From a virus: DNA of 64,000 nt. The translations under genes and the position numbers were made by a program. Location of the stretch: the IMG/VR virus record IMGVR_UViG_3300025117_000038, positions 1 through 64,000 of that record. One strand, written 5' to 3'. Below, one piece after another: positions 15,561 through 23,882 of this stretch. Numbering within the stretch: the stretch's first letter is position 1; each line of letters begins with the position of its first letter. The notes under the pieces were generated by a model. That model did no database searches, had not been told where the DNA came from, and worked only from the letters and a program-made list of their open reading frames with translations.

Positions 15561-15683
15561 TTATAATTTTATCATTTCTAAAATAAAAGGTTTTTCAATG
15601 ACAACTACTCTGATAAAGCTTTTTTCATTATCAGCGTTACTCTCAATTTGAATATCGGGCGCATTTTTTTGTTTAACTTCCAT
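15561..15683 (-). CDS. 40-residue hypothetical protein
   Basis: Starts in a TAATG overlap with the gene upstream. Sequence has a KSFIRVVVIEKPFIL strand pattern. Too short for a functional guess. Confidence 0.5.
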   Translation of the reverse strand: MEVKQKNAPDIQIESNADNEKSFIRVVVIEKPFILEMIKL

Positions 15684-16096
15684 TATATCCCTGCCATTTC
15701 TAAAATTAATTTAATTGCATAATATTCTGGATTCATGTAAATCTGTAACAAAGTAACTGAGTTTATTAAAGCTATCACAAAAATAAAAAGTCCCATTATA
15801 TAACATATCCACTTACCGACATCACATCCAATCCTACCATCTCTAGTTTCTGTATACTTTTTGAGTTTATTTATTACAAAACCTGCCGTAAAAAACCCTG
15901 CCATTATTACTAATGCCACTAAAACATCCCCAATAGCATCAACGTAAACTTGTTTGATTGCTATCTCCCATAATTTAGGGGCAGTTTGTTCTACCATTTC
16001 GGCTAACTTAGCAATGGCCGCGCTTCCCATATCGAGAGCTTTGTCCATTACTGAGGCAACCTCATAGTTGTTTACTACCGCCAACGAATCACCCAT
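15683..16096 (-). CDS. Phage membrane protein, holin-like
   Basis: 137 residues: N-terminal amphipathic helices, one membrane segment near 55-75, a soluble loop with ETRDGRIGCDVG, and a second segment near 95-115. AGGAG precedes the start. Resembles holin-like phage membrane proteins in layout only. Confidence 0.55.
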   Translation of the reverse strand: MGDSLAVVNNYEVASVMDKALDMGSAAIAKLAEMVEQTAPKLWEIAIKQVYVDAIGDVLVALVIMAGFFTAGFVINKLKKYTETRDGRIGCDVGKWICYIMGLFIFVIALINSVTLLQIYMNPEYYAIKLILEMAGI

Positions 16097-16104
16097 AATA
16101 ACTC

Positions 16105-16544
16105 CTAATTTCCATACTTTGCTTTAAGGGTTTCAAATAATTCTTTTTCCCGTTCATTTCTTTCTATCTCTTTTTTCTCTTGGTCTTCTCTTTTTTGTTT
16201 TGCCTTTCTTTCTTCTGTGTTTTTTTCTCAATCTTCTCTTTTTCTAATCTTAGTTCCTCTACTTTTTTCCAATCTTCCCAGAGATAAAACAAAGGAAAAT
16301 TAAAATGGTAAAAATCATCCTCGCCACAGTGGTATTCTTGCCACTCAATGGTGATATCTACCTTACTGATACTTATCCCATTGTATTCTTCTGAGGGGAA
16401 TACATTACTAAGAGATGGATAGTCCTTTCCTCTAAAAGAAGCAACATCTCGGCCAACATAATAAGCATTTTGTCTTAATATATCCATCTGTTCCTCTGCA
16501 AGATAAAAATCATCAATTATTTTCCGAATTTCTTGTTCTTTCAT
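16105..16544 (-). CDS. Hypothetical protein with coiled-coil tail, frameshifted in an A7 run
   Basis: About 146 residues if restored. The uninterrupted frame (16164-16544) has an N-terminal helix, strands and then a Lys-rich tail. Inserting one A (minus sense) in the run at 16220-16226 instead gives a charged coiled coil ending KELFETLKAKYGN, with a stop at 16105-16107, ideally placed before the AGGAG of the next gene. I regard the longer product as likely and the indel as probable sequencing error. Confidence 0.55.
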
Positions 16545-16559
16545 GGTATTTCCTTTGGA

Positions 16560-16739
16560 TTATCTTGTTAAAAATGAAAATATTAACATAACAATAATAA
16601 CAAACAAAATAAATATTCCTGTTATCCATAATGGTGACAATACCCACCACCACGACCAATCGATTACATGGGTTAATTTTAATATTATAAAAGTCAAAAT
16701 TAGTAATGTTAAGCCATCCACTCCACTTGATTGTGCCAT
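16560..16739 (-). CDS. Small transmembrane protein (Fragile-X-F type)
   Basis: 59 residues. MAQSSG start, LTLLILTFIILKLTHVIDW, then WSWWWVLSPLWI and a second hydrophobic segment. The WSWWWVLSPLWI pattern belongs to a widespread phage and bacterial two-helix membrane family labelled transmembrane Fragile-X-F protein; function unknown. Missing from a long-ORF search because of its size. Confidence 0.7.
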   Translation of the reverse strand: MAQSSGVDGLTLLILTFIILKLTHVIDWSWWWVLSPLWITGIFILFVIIVMLIFSFLTR

Positions 16740-16757
16740 TTCAATTTTCCTTTATAT

Positions 16758-17264
16758 TCATTTCGTTTTTGGAATTGGTAAATTGGGATTAATTCCCATT
16801 TTTTTTCTCATGGCGATAATAGCTTGTCTTTTCCATATCGTAGCCATTGAATTAGTTACTCCTCTTTCTTTGCTAACCTCTATCCCTGTCTTCCCTAAGA
16901 TATACGTATCAATAAGAAAATCTTTCAATTTTTTATCTATTTTATTTAAATTAATAAACAATTCTGTATAATAATTAGGAACATAAGAATAATTATTTAA
17001 AATATTATCACTTAATTCAATAAAATCTATCTTTTTAACACCCCTGCGACTAAGTTCCACATTATTCCTATAATAATCCCCAAATTCCCACTTAACCAAC
17101 TTTCTTAAATTAATTTTTTTATTTTTTTTGAATTGAATCCAATATCTTAAACAACAATCTCCGATAAAATCATCGGTTTTATTTTTTAGATAATGACCAT
17201 AAAATTTATAAGTATATTTCTTAATAAATAATATTGCATCTTTATGAGAATATATTTTATCCAA
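16758..17264 (-). CDS. Sigma-like RNA polymerase factor (second of three)
   Basis: 168 residues. N-terminal half basic and helical, like sigma region 2 (FIGDCCLRYWIQFKKNKKIN). The C-terminal 60 contain LKDFLIDTYILGKTGIEVS, then a helix-turn-helix (GVTNSMATIWKRQAIIAMRKK) like region 4. Diverged; could also be a plain HTH regulator. Would act with host RNA polymerase. Confidence 0.5.
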   Translation of the reverse strand: MDKIYSHKDAILFIKKYTYKFYGHYLKNKTDDFIGDCCLRYWIQFKKNKKINLRKLVKWEFGDYYRNNVELSRRGVKKIDFIELSDNILNNYSYVPNYYTELFINLNKIDKKLKDFLIDTYILGKTGIEVSKERGVTNSMATIWKRQAIIAMRKKMGINPNLPIPKTK

Positions 17265-17267
17265 TAT

Positions 17268-17585
17268 TTAAGTCCCTATCGTTGTATTCATCCATGCCCG
17301 ATATACAAATCCTGTTGCTACTGTAGTATTGGGATTTACGGTAGAGTAACCATCCCATGTACTGACTGTTGAACTATTGGTTGTGGCGGCAGCGACATAA
17401 TATGTTTGTATGCCGTTGCGTCTATCCCATCGGTCGGATGTAATTCTTCCATTTAAGACAACTCGGCAATGTTCGTGGCCACAATTGGGACAATGGAGAA
17501 CGTGATTACCGTTTAAGCTAATATCAACATTAAACTGAACATATTTATCACATTCATGACAATGTAGCTCTTGACGTTCAGTCAT
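17268..17585 (-). CDS. Zinc-ribbon phage protein
   Basis: 105 residues. LHCHECDKYVQF ... NGNHVLHCPNCGHEHCRVV is a conserved phage zinc-ribbon, followed by SDRWDRRNG and a Thr/Ser-rich tail. Common near virion or lysis genes; role unknown. GAGTGAGGA precedes the ATG. Confidence 0.7.
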   Translation of the reverse strand: MTERQELHCHECDKYVQFNVDISLNGNHVLHCPNCGHEHCRVVLNGRITSDRWDRRNGIQTYYVAAATTNSSTVSTWDGYSTVNPNTTVATGFVYRAWMNTTIGT

Positions 17586-17604
17586 TCCTCACTCCTTTCA
17601 GTTG

Positions 17605-17697
17605 TCATTTGCGTCTCCTTGCCGCCCACCATACAGCAGAGATGCAAACGACGCCACTCACGAGGTAGCCGATAAAAAAAGCCGTTTCAGCCGTCAT
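17605..17697 (-). CDS. 30-residue single-pass membrane peptide
   Basis: One hydrophobic helix (FFIGYLVSGVVCISAVWWAA) followed by RRRK. AAAGGAGAAACA precedes the ATG, and the start overlaps the upstream stop. Similar micro-proteins are common in phage operons. Confidence 0.5.
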   Translation of the reverse strand: MTAETAFFIGYLVSGVVCISAVWWAARRRK

Positions 17698-17900
17698 TGT
17701 TTCTCCTTTATCCCACACTCTTCATCTGAATATTGTCCATCATATTCCAATTCGACATCACCACACCGCTTGCACTTAGCAATGCACTTATACCCGGCTA
17801 TGGTTTTAGGCGGGGTCGTGAATCGGCGGCACTTGGGACATCGCGTATCAAATACTGCGTTACCGTTACCATCATCCTTGTAAGCAATAAGAGGACTCAT
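17694..17900 (-). CDS. Zinc-ribbon protein
   Basis: 68 residues from MSPLIAYKDD. Start at 17900 has a strong AAAGGAGAAGGG. CPKCRRFTTPPKT and CIAKCKRCG give four metal-ligand Cys. Less AT-rich than neighbours, as is the whole 17.6-19.8 kb stretch. Confidence 0.6.
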   Translation of the reverse strand: MSPLIAYKDDGNGNAVFDTRCPKCRRFTTPPKTIAGYKCIAKCKRCGDVELEYDGQYSDEECGIKEKQ

Positions 17901-17933
17901 CCCTTCTCCTTTAGTGAACAACTGTCGAAGTTG

Positions 17934-18287
17934 TCACTTCTTCAGTATGGCGACGATTAACTCAAAGAGAGCATCGTCGGGGGTGTCAGCGTAAACTTCG
18001 ATATTGTCAAACGTCCCCGTTCCGGTTGACCACACATGATATTTATTTTGGCGCGGGTCAAAAGCAATCCCCAAATGATATTCTGGCCTCAATTCTCTTA
18101 CCCACGCTATCAGTTCCCCCGTCTGGGGGATGTGGATATAATGGTCAAATGCAAGTCCTTCCATTCCAATATTCAATATAGTTCCAACGGGTTCGTCCTC
18201 ATCATCGTAATACCAGTCACCAATATCCAGCGTCTGGTCTGCGCCCAGCTCTTTCAGCTTTACGCACTCTTCAAGACTTAGCATCAT
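17934..18287 (-). CDS. Conserved phage protein (LSLEECVKLKELG)
   Basis: 117 residues. Start at 18287 follows AAAAAGGAGAACA. The N-terminus LSLEECVKLKELG and the C-terminal IEVYADTPDDALFELIVAI match a phage family in which a substrate-like beta domain is followed by a TPxEAL helix; function unknown. Confidence 0.65.
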   Translation of the reverse strand: MMLSLEECVKLKELGADQTLDIGDWYYDDEDEPVGTILNIGMEGLAFDHYIHIPQTGELIAWVRELRPEYHLGIAFDPRQNKYHVWSTGTGTFDNIEVYADTPDDALFELIVAILKK

Positions 18288-18325
18288 TGTTCTCCTTTTT
18301 CCGCCAGAAGGCGGCGTTAATTGTT

Positions 18326-18508
18326 TTATATTTTCCCCAATATCTCCGCAAACGATAATGATATAGATTCGTGTTTCTGTTGTTTGCAAGATGGACATTT
18401 AATATTTAAGATTATATCTACATAACCGGGTCTTAACTTTGTTCCGACAATAGTTTTTTCTAAATCATTCCAATCACCGTGTGTGCAAGCGCATGTTGAT
18501 TCCATCAT
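18326..18508 (-). CDS. Small Cys-containing protein
   Basis: 60 residues from MMESTCACTHGDW with C..C near the start and CPSCKQQKHE later, probably zinc-binding. Start chosen at 18508 because AAAGGAGAACA precedes it; the longer frame upstream belongs to a frameshifted neighbour. Confidence 0.5.
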   Translation of the reverse strand: MMESTCACTHGDWNDLEKTIVGTKLRPGYVDIILNIKCPSCKQQKHESISLSFAEILGKI

Positions 18509-18765
18509 TGTTCTCCTTTGGAAGGCGGGCAAGCTCGGCCTCGGCTTCGGCTTTTTATTTCCCGCCTTAAGATGTTCGATTTCGTCCTGATAGGCGTCCA
18601 CTTGGCCCTTATTCAATACCGCGACGTGGGACGCCTTGATATATTCGACATCGGTGTCATACATCCTATCCCGACACCATGTTATCTCTGCCGCTTCACT
18701 GAAGCCCCCCCATCATCTTCAGGGTCAACCTGCAACCATATTCGGTCGGGTGCTTCTTTACTCAT
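18474..18765 (-). pseudogene. Coiled-coil phage protein broken by two homopolymer indels
   Basis: Minus-strand pieces in three frames join into one protein: MSKEAPDRIWLQVDPEDDGG, then FSEAAEITWCRDRMYDTDVE and YIKASHVAVLNKGQVDAY, then KKAEAEAELARLPKEN. The first join needs one extra G in the seven-base run at 18705-18711 and the second one extra A in the run at 18552-18556. The restored order (WLQVDPEDDGG ... TWCRDRxYDTDVEYI ... coiled coil) is a familiar phage layout. Sequencing undercalls are more likely than true decay. Confidence 0.55.
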
Positions 18766-18916
18766 TGGCCCCCCATTCATCGCAAGTGTTGCGAGGTTTA
18801 ACAATCTGACCTGAATACGGCGATTTGCCGTTTGCACATTCAAGCGTATGAATGAATAATCGTCGGTATTGGATAGCCCAATTACAGGTCATGCACGTTC
18901 CGCATGTCTTACTCAT
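18758..18916 (-). CDS. Small Cys-rich protein
   Basis: 52 residues: SKTCGTCMTCNW near the start, then LECANG and a final TCDEWGANE. Same C..C..C...C...C..W plan as the 10873-11013 protein. Eight-base overlap with the upstream gene. Confidence 0.55.
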   Translation of the reverse strand: MSKTCGTCMTCNWAIQYRRLFIHTLECANGKSPYSGQIVKPRNTCDEWGANE

Positions 18917-19109
18917 CACAGACCTCCAGTTTTACCTTGACGGTGCGGACATTTTTGTCGTTGATTTTACGTCGCTCAAAATGAAAATGGCCAAAGGCAT
19001 TATTCCATAATTCAATCGACCTTCGACGCGAGTTTGAAAGGGTAAATATTTCATTAACCCATTTCCCATTATTGAGACACTGTTGCACAATGTAGAAATT
19101 CTTACTCAT
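18909..19109 (-). CDS. Hypothetical protein
   Basis: 66 residues from MSKNFYIVQQCLNNGKW; GAGGGGAC lies upstream of the ATG at 19109. Mixed strand-helix with a basic centre. No family recognised. Confidence 0.5.
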   Translation of the reverse strand: MSKNFYIVQQCLNNGKWVNEIFTLSNSRRRSIELWNNAFGHFHFERRKINDKNVRTVKVKLEVCDE

Positions 19110-19845
19110 TATTGTCCCCTCGCTTTCCGGCGGCTCTTTTAACCGCGTCGGCAAATTCCTCGGCTGTATCAGAGGTTACATCCAGAATGGATATTGGGGG
19201 TATAGCGTCTTCCCTTGACCATATCCTTATCATTCCAGCCGAATCAGGTGGCATGATAAGAATTTCGCCATCCTCATAATCAATGCGATGAAACGCCTTC
19301 TCTGCGGCGGCGTCCATAGCATCAGACAGTTCATCGAACATCTCGGCGGGTTCGCCCTGCGGCTTCGATATTATATGATTTGGCATTTCAGTTCGAGCCT
19401 CTGGCGTCAAATGAACCGTCACCATTCTCTTAGTTGGTTCGGGTGTTCCGCCCAATCCTTCCGCCGCTTCTACAAAGTCGTCAATCGTGGGTTCGCCCTG
19501 GGACTCGGTGGAACAATCGACGTGCAGTTTGTTGGGCTGGAAGTCTTTGGCGAACTTCTCAAACAGCTTGGTATCATCTGGCTTCCGTTCAATCGGGCCA
19601 TAAACAAACGGCTGTTTCCGCTCCAACTCGGCGAGGCGGGTGTCCACGTCCTTTGCTTGTCGATATAAACCTTCGACTAAATCAAACCGTAATTTCTTGG
19701 CATCCAATATTTCCGCGATGTGTTCAAGTCGTTCCATAATACCAAGTAACAATCTATCTTTATCATTGGGAAGCCACGGAGAGAGATTCCCTTCCTCAAT
19801 TCTTAGAAATGGGAAATCGTTTGTATTAACATAATATTCCATCAT
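19102..19845 (-). CDS. Hypothetical protein, helical
   Basis: 247 residues. N-terminal 90 residues suggest coiled coil (IMERLEHIAEILDAKK; LYRQAKDVDTRLAEL). The remainder is Pro/Glu-rich with a small strand domain (GEILIMPPDSAGMIRIW) near the end. Noticeably richer in G and C than flanking genes, suggesting separate ancestry. Function unknown. Confidence 0.55.
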   Translation of the reverse strand: MMEYYVNTNDFPFLRIEEGNLSPWLPNDKDRLLLGIMERLEHIAEILDAKKLRFDLVEGLYRQAKDVDTRLAELERKQPFVYGPIERKPDDTKLFEKFAKDFQPNKLHVDCSTESQGEPTIDDFVEAAEGLGGTPEPTKRMVTVHLTPEARTEMPNHIISKPQGEPAEMFDELSDAMDAAAEKAFHRIDYEDGEILIMPPDSAGMIRIWSREDAIPPISILDVTSDTAEEFADAVKRAAGKRGDNNE

Positions 19846-20027
19846 TCCCCCAATATCTCATATAAATCATTTTCTAATTTATCTAATTTTTCTCTTGTTT
19901 CTTTAAATTCTATCCATTTTTGTGCTAAATCTTCAGGTAATTCATCAACATCAATATAATCCTCAAATGAAAGATAATAAAATCCACCTTCTTCAAGAGA
20001 AATTTTTAAAAAGTCTTTTTTAGTCAT
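19842..20027 (-). CDS. Small acidic helical protein
   Basis: 61 residues, FLKISLEEGGFYYLSFEDY, then a long acidic helix. ATGA overlap with the next gene. No recognised family. Confidence 0.5.
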   Translation of the reverse strand: MTKKDFLKISLEEGGFYYLSFEDYIDVDELPEDLAQKWIEFKETREKLDKLENDLYEILGE

Positions 20028-20039
20028 TGTCTCTCACTT

Positions 20040-20495
20040 TCAAATTTTGTGAAACCATTTTATCCATTCCTCTAATTTTTCACCGTATTCTATTAGAAAA
20101 TCTTTTCCAAACAAATACATCAATGATTTTTTATCATCTCCTCCTTTGATGATTCTTATATATTTATAAGTAAATATCAAATGTTGTAAGATATCAACAC
20201 TAAACGAATAGATTTCTCCACCGATGGAGATAAACCAATAATCGGCTTCAGTCGTCTGAATGCCAGAAGGTTTTGTATTGTATTCAAACTCTATTGCTAC
20301 ATTATCAGTATATCCAGACATAATATCATTTTTTATCTCTATCGGGATAGTTATATCCCCTTTTATTACCACCATATCATAACTTCTGGAATTTATCAAT
20401 CTAGCGTGAATTTGGTTGTCGATAAATATCTCAAGAATTTTATTCTCAAGATATTGACCATCTTTTAAATCTTTATTAAAATCATAATGTGTCAT
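20040..20495 (-). CDS. PD-(D/E)XK-type nuclease candidate
   Basis: 151 residues. An N-terminal helix with E (DGQYLENKILEIF), then YDMVVIKGDITIPIEIKND: Asp followed by E-x-K on adjacent strands, then FEYNTKPSGIQTTEADYWFI, in line with the restriction-like nuclease fold. Could act in DNA recombination or packaging. Assigned by motif order only. Confidence 0.5.
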   Translation of the reverse strand: MTHYDFNKDLKDGQYLENKILEIFIDNQIHARLINSRSYDMVVIKGDITIPIEIKNDIMSGYTDNVAIEFEYNTKPSGIQTTEADYWFISIGGEIYSFSVDILQHLIFTYKYIRIIKGGDDKKSLMYLFGKDFLIEYGEKLEEWIKWFHKI

Positions 20496-20543
20496 TGTAT
20501 TACCCTAAAAAGAATTCACATAACAAGAGAATGACCACAATAA

Positions 20544-21668
20544 TCAATGAAAATCAGTATTATTTTTTAACAATAAATACTCAGGATTTATATGTTTTAA
20601 GACCATTCTGCCACATCTTCCCGTTTTTTCTATTAGCGTTTTAATAACAATTCCTTCTTTAAGCGGTTGTTCCTTTGAAATTTCCGAACCCTTATTAAAA
20701 AATTCGTCTAACAACTCTGGGTTCCATGGTCCTATGTATAATGTATGAGGTAAAATAAAATCTACATTCATAACAATATTATCAATATCATAAAACATGT
20801 CTCCAAAATCACCATCACTTAAATAGTGTGGTTCTTCCCCGTTTTCATAAACCATAATATCAAAAACCATTAAACCTCTTTTGTTTTTCATTCCGTATGT
20901 ATATCCGTTTTGAATACCATCACCAAAAATTTCCCCATAGATTACACATCCCATGGGAATAGCTTTTTTCAAATTATATTTCTCTACCGCTTCTAAATAG
21001 ACATTATTCGAATAGTAATGTTTTCGACGATTTGAAAATAACTGTAACTGTACATTATGAGAGCCGAAGACAAACTCGTATTCAGGAAGAATGTTAAAGA
21101 ATTTTTTTATCTTTTTCCACCATGTATTCGCTATGGTTGGAACCCATCCGGCTCTAAAGTTGGTTCCATGTACTTTTTCGGTGATAACAACCATCTCCCC
21201 ATCAAAAATGTTAGGATAGTTTTTGATGTTCTCAATATCGGTATATTTTCTAAAGAGAGGATGGGTTTTTTTCTTGCTGACTTGGTATCCACCCTTCATG
21301 GTAATAGAGACAGTCGGTTCAAATTTAGTAATACCCAGAGTTTTAGTTACATCAATCCCCTCTTCTCTGGTTGTGATTTGAACCGTATCCAAGTCAACTA
21401 AGATTCCCTGAGAAATAACACCCCTGAGTTTGATTGTCCTGACTCTACCTTTATCCAACTTTATTTTGGCATTGCCAAGGATTTTTTCTTCCAACTCAGG
21501 GGTGAGAATGGCATCAATCGGGATATAGACAGCAATATCTCCCGATTTGAATTGCCCCTTTCCAACAATACAAACCCATCCTCTTATATAAGCCACTTCC
21601 AAACGGTCGGCATTCGGATGTGGTTCGATTCTATCGATTGAGACTGTTTCTACTTTAAGTGTTGACAT
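20544..21668 (-). CDS. ATP-dependent RNA ligase, DRB0094-like
   Basis: 374 residues. The N-terminal domain (IEPHPNADRLEVAYIRGW ... GDIAVYIPIDAILTPEL) matches the OB-like domain of the Deinococcus DRB0094 RNA ligase family. The ligase core has nucleotidyl-transfer motif I ITEKVHGTNFRAG (nucleophile Lys), FGSHN, VIYGEIFGDGIQ, LMVFDIMV, EGIVIK and MVLKHINPEYL. Seals 3'-OH/5'-P RNA breaks, complementary to RtcB chemistry. An AGGATG precedes the ATG. Confidence high for RNA ligase, moderate for the subfamily. Confidence 0.85.
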   Translation of the reverse strand: MSTLKVETVSIDRIEPHPNADRLEVAYIRGWVCIVGKGQFKSGDIAVYIPIDAILTPELEEKILGNAKIKLDKGRVRTIKLRGVISQGILVDLDTVQITTREEGIDVTKTLGITKFEPTVSITMKGGYQVSKKKTHPLFRKYTDIENIKNYPNIFDGEMVVITEKVHGTNFRAGWVPTIANTWWKKIKKFFNILPEYEFVFGSHNVQLQLFSNRRKHYYSNNVYLEAVEKYNLKKAIPMGCVIYGEIFGDGIQNGYTYGMKNKRGLMVFDIMVYENGEEPHYLSDGDFGDMFYDIDNIVMNVDFILPHTLYIGPWNPELLDEFFNKGSEISKEQPLKEGIVIKTLIEKTGRCGRMVLKHINPEYLLLKNNTDFH

Positions 21669-21678
21669 TGCATCATCC

Positions 21679-21813
21679 TTATGTAAATAATATTATTGTT
21701 GCTGAGATTATCACAAACAATGTTAAAATCACATAACATCCGGCGATTATTTTCATAGCTATTGATAAACTTTGTGCTGTTGCTAAAAAATCTTCGAATT
21801 GTTGTGGTGTCAA
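21679..21813 (-). CDS. Small membrane protein, TTG start
   Basis: 44 residues: TPQQFEDFLATAQSLSIAM followed by one membrane helix (IIAGCYVILTLFVIISATII). The TTG overlaps the upstream stop as TTGA. It sits between two genes where otherwise 140 bases would be empty. Confidence 0.45.
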   Translation of the reverse strand: MTPQQFEDFLATAQSLSIAMKIIAGCYVILTLFVIISATIILFT

Positions 21814-22280
21814 TGTGTCCCCAAATAATTTTTCATTGCTTTTAAATATTTTACGCGACTATAAAAAGGCATTTCGAAAATTGGGTTTAAGAAATTTTCC
21901 ACATCTTGTGAAATTTCTAATTCTTCCGCTCTCTCAAAAGCAAAAATTAAATCTTTTATCATATTTTCAGTGGCAAATCCATATTTATAATCGGCTATAT
22001 CATATTTGACTATACCACTAGACCCGTATTTATTGATATATTGGAAAAGAGGACTATGACCCTTAATGGCATCACTAAACCGATGTCTATAGCTAGGAAT
22101 ACCCATTCTTGTGGTAGCCTTGTCAATCCCAATCTGTTTATTTCCATTGTCTTTTTTAGAAACAAAGGATAGTCCAAAACGATAGAGAACTATTCCCCTT
22201 ACTGTGGTATTACTACTATAAGTATCATAAACCAATGTGGCAAGTAACTTGCCTTTAGTCTTGAAATGTTTTATTTTCAT
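21810..22280 (-). CDS. Hypothetical protein
   Basis: 156 residues; basic strand-rich N-terminal half, helical C-terminal half ending PFYSRVKYLKAMKNYLGTH. The ATG lies 24 bases after the upstream gene's stop. No family recognised. Confidence 0.5.
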   Translation of the reverse strand: MKIKHFKTKGKLLATLVYDTYSSNTTVRGIVLYRFGLSFVSKKDNGNKQIGIDKATTRMGIPSYRHRFSDAIKGHSPLFQYINKYGSSGIVKYDIADYKYGFATENMIKDLIFAFERAEELEISQDVENFLNPIFEMPFYSRVKYLKAMKNYLGTH

Positions 22281-22304
22281 TTTTACTCCATTGGAATATA
22301 TTTA

Positions 22305-22784
22305 TCAAAAATATGAGCTAAAAATTTTTTCTATATATTCTTCTTTATCGTTTGATTTTACAAAACATTCGGGACATACTAAATAAGTGTCACCACCATC
22401 GTTCTCCTTAAAAACCATATATCTTTTCTTGTGGATGAAGCATTTCTTAAAAGGATTATTTTTGCGTATATATAATTTTCCATTTTTATTTAATAAATTG
22501 AAATCATAAAACATTTTATAGGTATTCTTACTAATACCCCAGTTCAACAATTGTTTTTCGTAAACAAATGACTTAATTGGCGTATAGAGAAAAAGGGGAT
22601 AAAAACTCAGCCAAATTGTGGAAATACTTGTTATTAGAGATATGTTTATAAAAATACTACAATCTTGTTGATTGACAAGGGCAGATAACCACATTAATCC
22701 AAATACAAAAGTAAATAATAGTCCAAACGTTAACAAAAACAGGCTTCTATTAGTCCAAGTTTCTCTTATTCTTTTATACCACAT
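22305..22784 (-). CDS. Membrane protein with C-terminal metal-binding domain
   Basis: 159 residues: two to three membrane helices in residues 15-75, then a soluble part with CFIHKKRY ... CPECF. Overlaps the preceding gene by eleven bases. Unknown function. Confidence 0.5.
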   Translation of the reverse strand: MWYKRIRETWTNRSLFLLTFGLLFTFVFGLMWLSALVNQQDCSIFINISLITSISTIWLSFYPLFLYTPIKSFVYEKQLLNWGISKNTYKMFYDFNLLNKNGKLYIRKNNPFKKCFIHKKRYMVFKENDGGDTYLVCPECFVKSNDKEEYIEKIFSSYF

Positions 22785-23049
22785 TTATTTTTACCCTCTT
22801 TCTTCTCCTATAAAAAATATACCATGGTATTAAAGCAAGAACAATTATATTTAAAGGTTCTCGGCATATCAATTCTTCCCAAAAAATTACATTATAGACT
22901 ATCGGGAAAAGAACCATCCCAATAAAAAGAAAATATTTCCACATTCTTTTCATAATATAACCAAGAGTCAAAACTCCACCTATAACAATAATAACAACAA
23001 AAGAAATAATTCCAATTATTGTATTACTTATCCATTTCAAAAATCTCAT
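22774..23049 (-). CDS. Small membrane protein
   Basis: 91 residues, three hydrophobic segments (WISNTIIGIISFVVIIVIGG; YFLFIGMVLFPIVYNVIF; IIVLALIPWYIFY) and a basic tail. TAATG overlap with the upstream gene. Confidence 0.5.
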   Translation of the reverse strand: MRFLKWISNTIIGIISFVVIIVIGGVLTLGYIMKRMWKYFLFIGMVLFPIVYNVIFWEELICREPLNIIVLALIPWYIFYRRRKRVKINVV

Positions 23050-23216
23050 TATTTTTTCCCCTTATTAATTTCTTCTTTCATTTCGTTATACAATGAAACA
23101 AGGCGTTTTTTAATAAAGTTAAATAATCCAATAATTTTGACTCGATTAGCATAGATTATTGATACAATAAGTATCCCAAGTCCAATTTTAGTGTACAGAC
23201 TTTTGATTTGAGACAT
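23049..23216 (-). CDS. Small membrane-associated protein
   Basis: 55 residues; one hydrophobic helix (IGLGILIVSIIYA) then a basic amphipathic stretch. First protein gene downstream of the promoter-like motif at 23315-23331 and the tRNA-like remnant at 23251-23311. Confidence 0.5.
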   Translation of the reverse strand: MSQIKSLYTKIGLGILIVSIIYANRVKIIGLFNFIKKRLVSLYNEMKEEINKGKK

Positions 23217-23250
23217 GTTTGTTCCCTTGTTAAATTTTGTTTTTTTGTAT

Positions 23251-23311
23251 CAAGGAGACAGGACTCGAACTTCAATCCTTCTGGATTGCGGACTACTTAT
23301 CCTACCCCTCG
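23251..23311 (-). tRNA. tRNA-like remnant lacking variable loop and half of the T-stem
   Basis: Minus strand: acceptor halves CGAGGGG and CTCCTTG pair (two G-U), D-arm GGA...TCC, a CAATC/GATTG stem and TTCGAGTCCTGT. The 5' half of the T-stem and the variable loop are missing, giving 61 nt, and the anticodon loop has no U33. A deletion-damaged tRNA rather than a working gene. Confidence 0.5.
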
Positions 23312-23314
23312 TTT

Positions 23315-23331
23315 CTATATACATTATACGC
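23315..23331 (-). promoter_or_regulatory. Promoter motif GCGTATAATGTATATAG (site a)
   Basis: Minus-strand reading has TATAAT preceded by GCG and followed by TATATAG. Near-copies stand before other minus-strand units at 26126, 28949 and 31195, and on the plus strand at 31280. Predicted start is about five bases before the tRNA-like locus. Confidence 0.5.
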
Positions 23332-23785
23332 TTATCTTATTATTTTTATTCATTTTTATATATCTATCAGATAAAATAATTGAACCAGCGACAGAGACAT
23401 TCAATGAAAAATCGTAAAGTGTTGGGATATAAACAGTTGGATATATATTAGTAATTTCCTTAGGGATACCATAATCTTCGGCTCCCAATAAATAAATCCC
23501 CTGTTCGGGATGGATAAAATTAGAAAGAGAATGAGAGGTTTCTGTTTTTTCGATACAAATAAGCCGTGAATCTTTGGGAATACTGTTTTCAAAAGTATTA
23601 AAATCATGATAATCAAAAAGAGGGATACTCAAATAAGCCTTACTGGTATCGGTTTTGTGATTTTTATATCGATTGCCAATTGTGAAAATAAACGAAGCTC
23701 CAAAAAGGTGTGCCGACCTCCACAATGTTCCTATATTTTGTGGAAACTTATTTCCTATGATTCCAATTCCGCAATAACCTCTCAT
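23324..23785 (-). CDS. SPOUT (TrmH-like) RNA methyltransferase
   Basis: 153 residues. IGNKFPQNIGTLWRSAHLFG is the SpoU motif 1 (N..R....FG), YLLGAEDYGIP is motif 2, and SLNVSVAGSIILSDR is motif 3 with the SLNVSVA knot. These trefoil-knot enzymes methylate ribose 2'-O in tRNA or rRNA. The compact length matches a catalytic-domain-only member. Its place in a tRNA array suggests a tRNA substrate. Confidence 0.8.
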   Translation of the reverse strand: MRGYCGIGIIGNKFPQNIGTLWRSAHLFGASFIFTIGNRYKNHKTDTSKAYLSIPLFDYHDFNTFENSIPKDSRLICIEKTETSHSLSNFIHPEQGIYLLGAEDYGIPKEITNIYPTVYIPTLYDFSLNVSVAGSIILSDRYIKMNKNNKISV

Positions 23786-23804
23786 GACTTAACCTTTTTA
23801 TATA

Positions 23805-23877
23805 CAGGTAGGGAAAGATTCGAACTTTCATTCTTCAGTTTTGGAGACTGATATTCTACCAATTTAATTACCTACCT
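23805..23877 (-). tRNA. tRNA-Trp(CCA)
   Basis: Acceptor AGGTAGG/CCTACCT is perfect. Anticodon arm TCAGT-CTCCAAA-ACTGA gives anticodon CCA. T-arm GAAAG-TTCGAAT-CTTTC. No 3' CCA encoded. A canonical member of the array. Confidence 0.85.
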
Positions 23878-23882
23878 ATTTT

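Noticed and set aside
16164-16230. Programmed -1 frameshift at the A7 run
   Set aside because: The zero-frame codons do not form a standard slippery heptamer, and three other genes show the same one-base homopolymer defect, so sequencing error is simpler.
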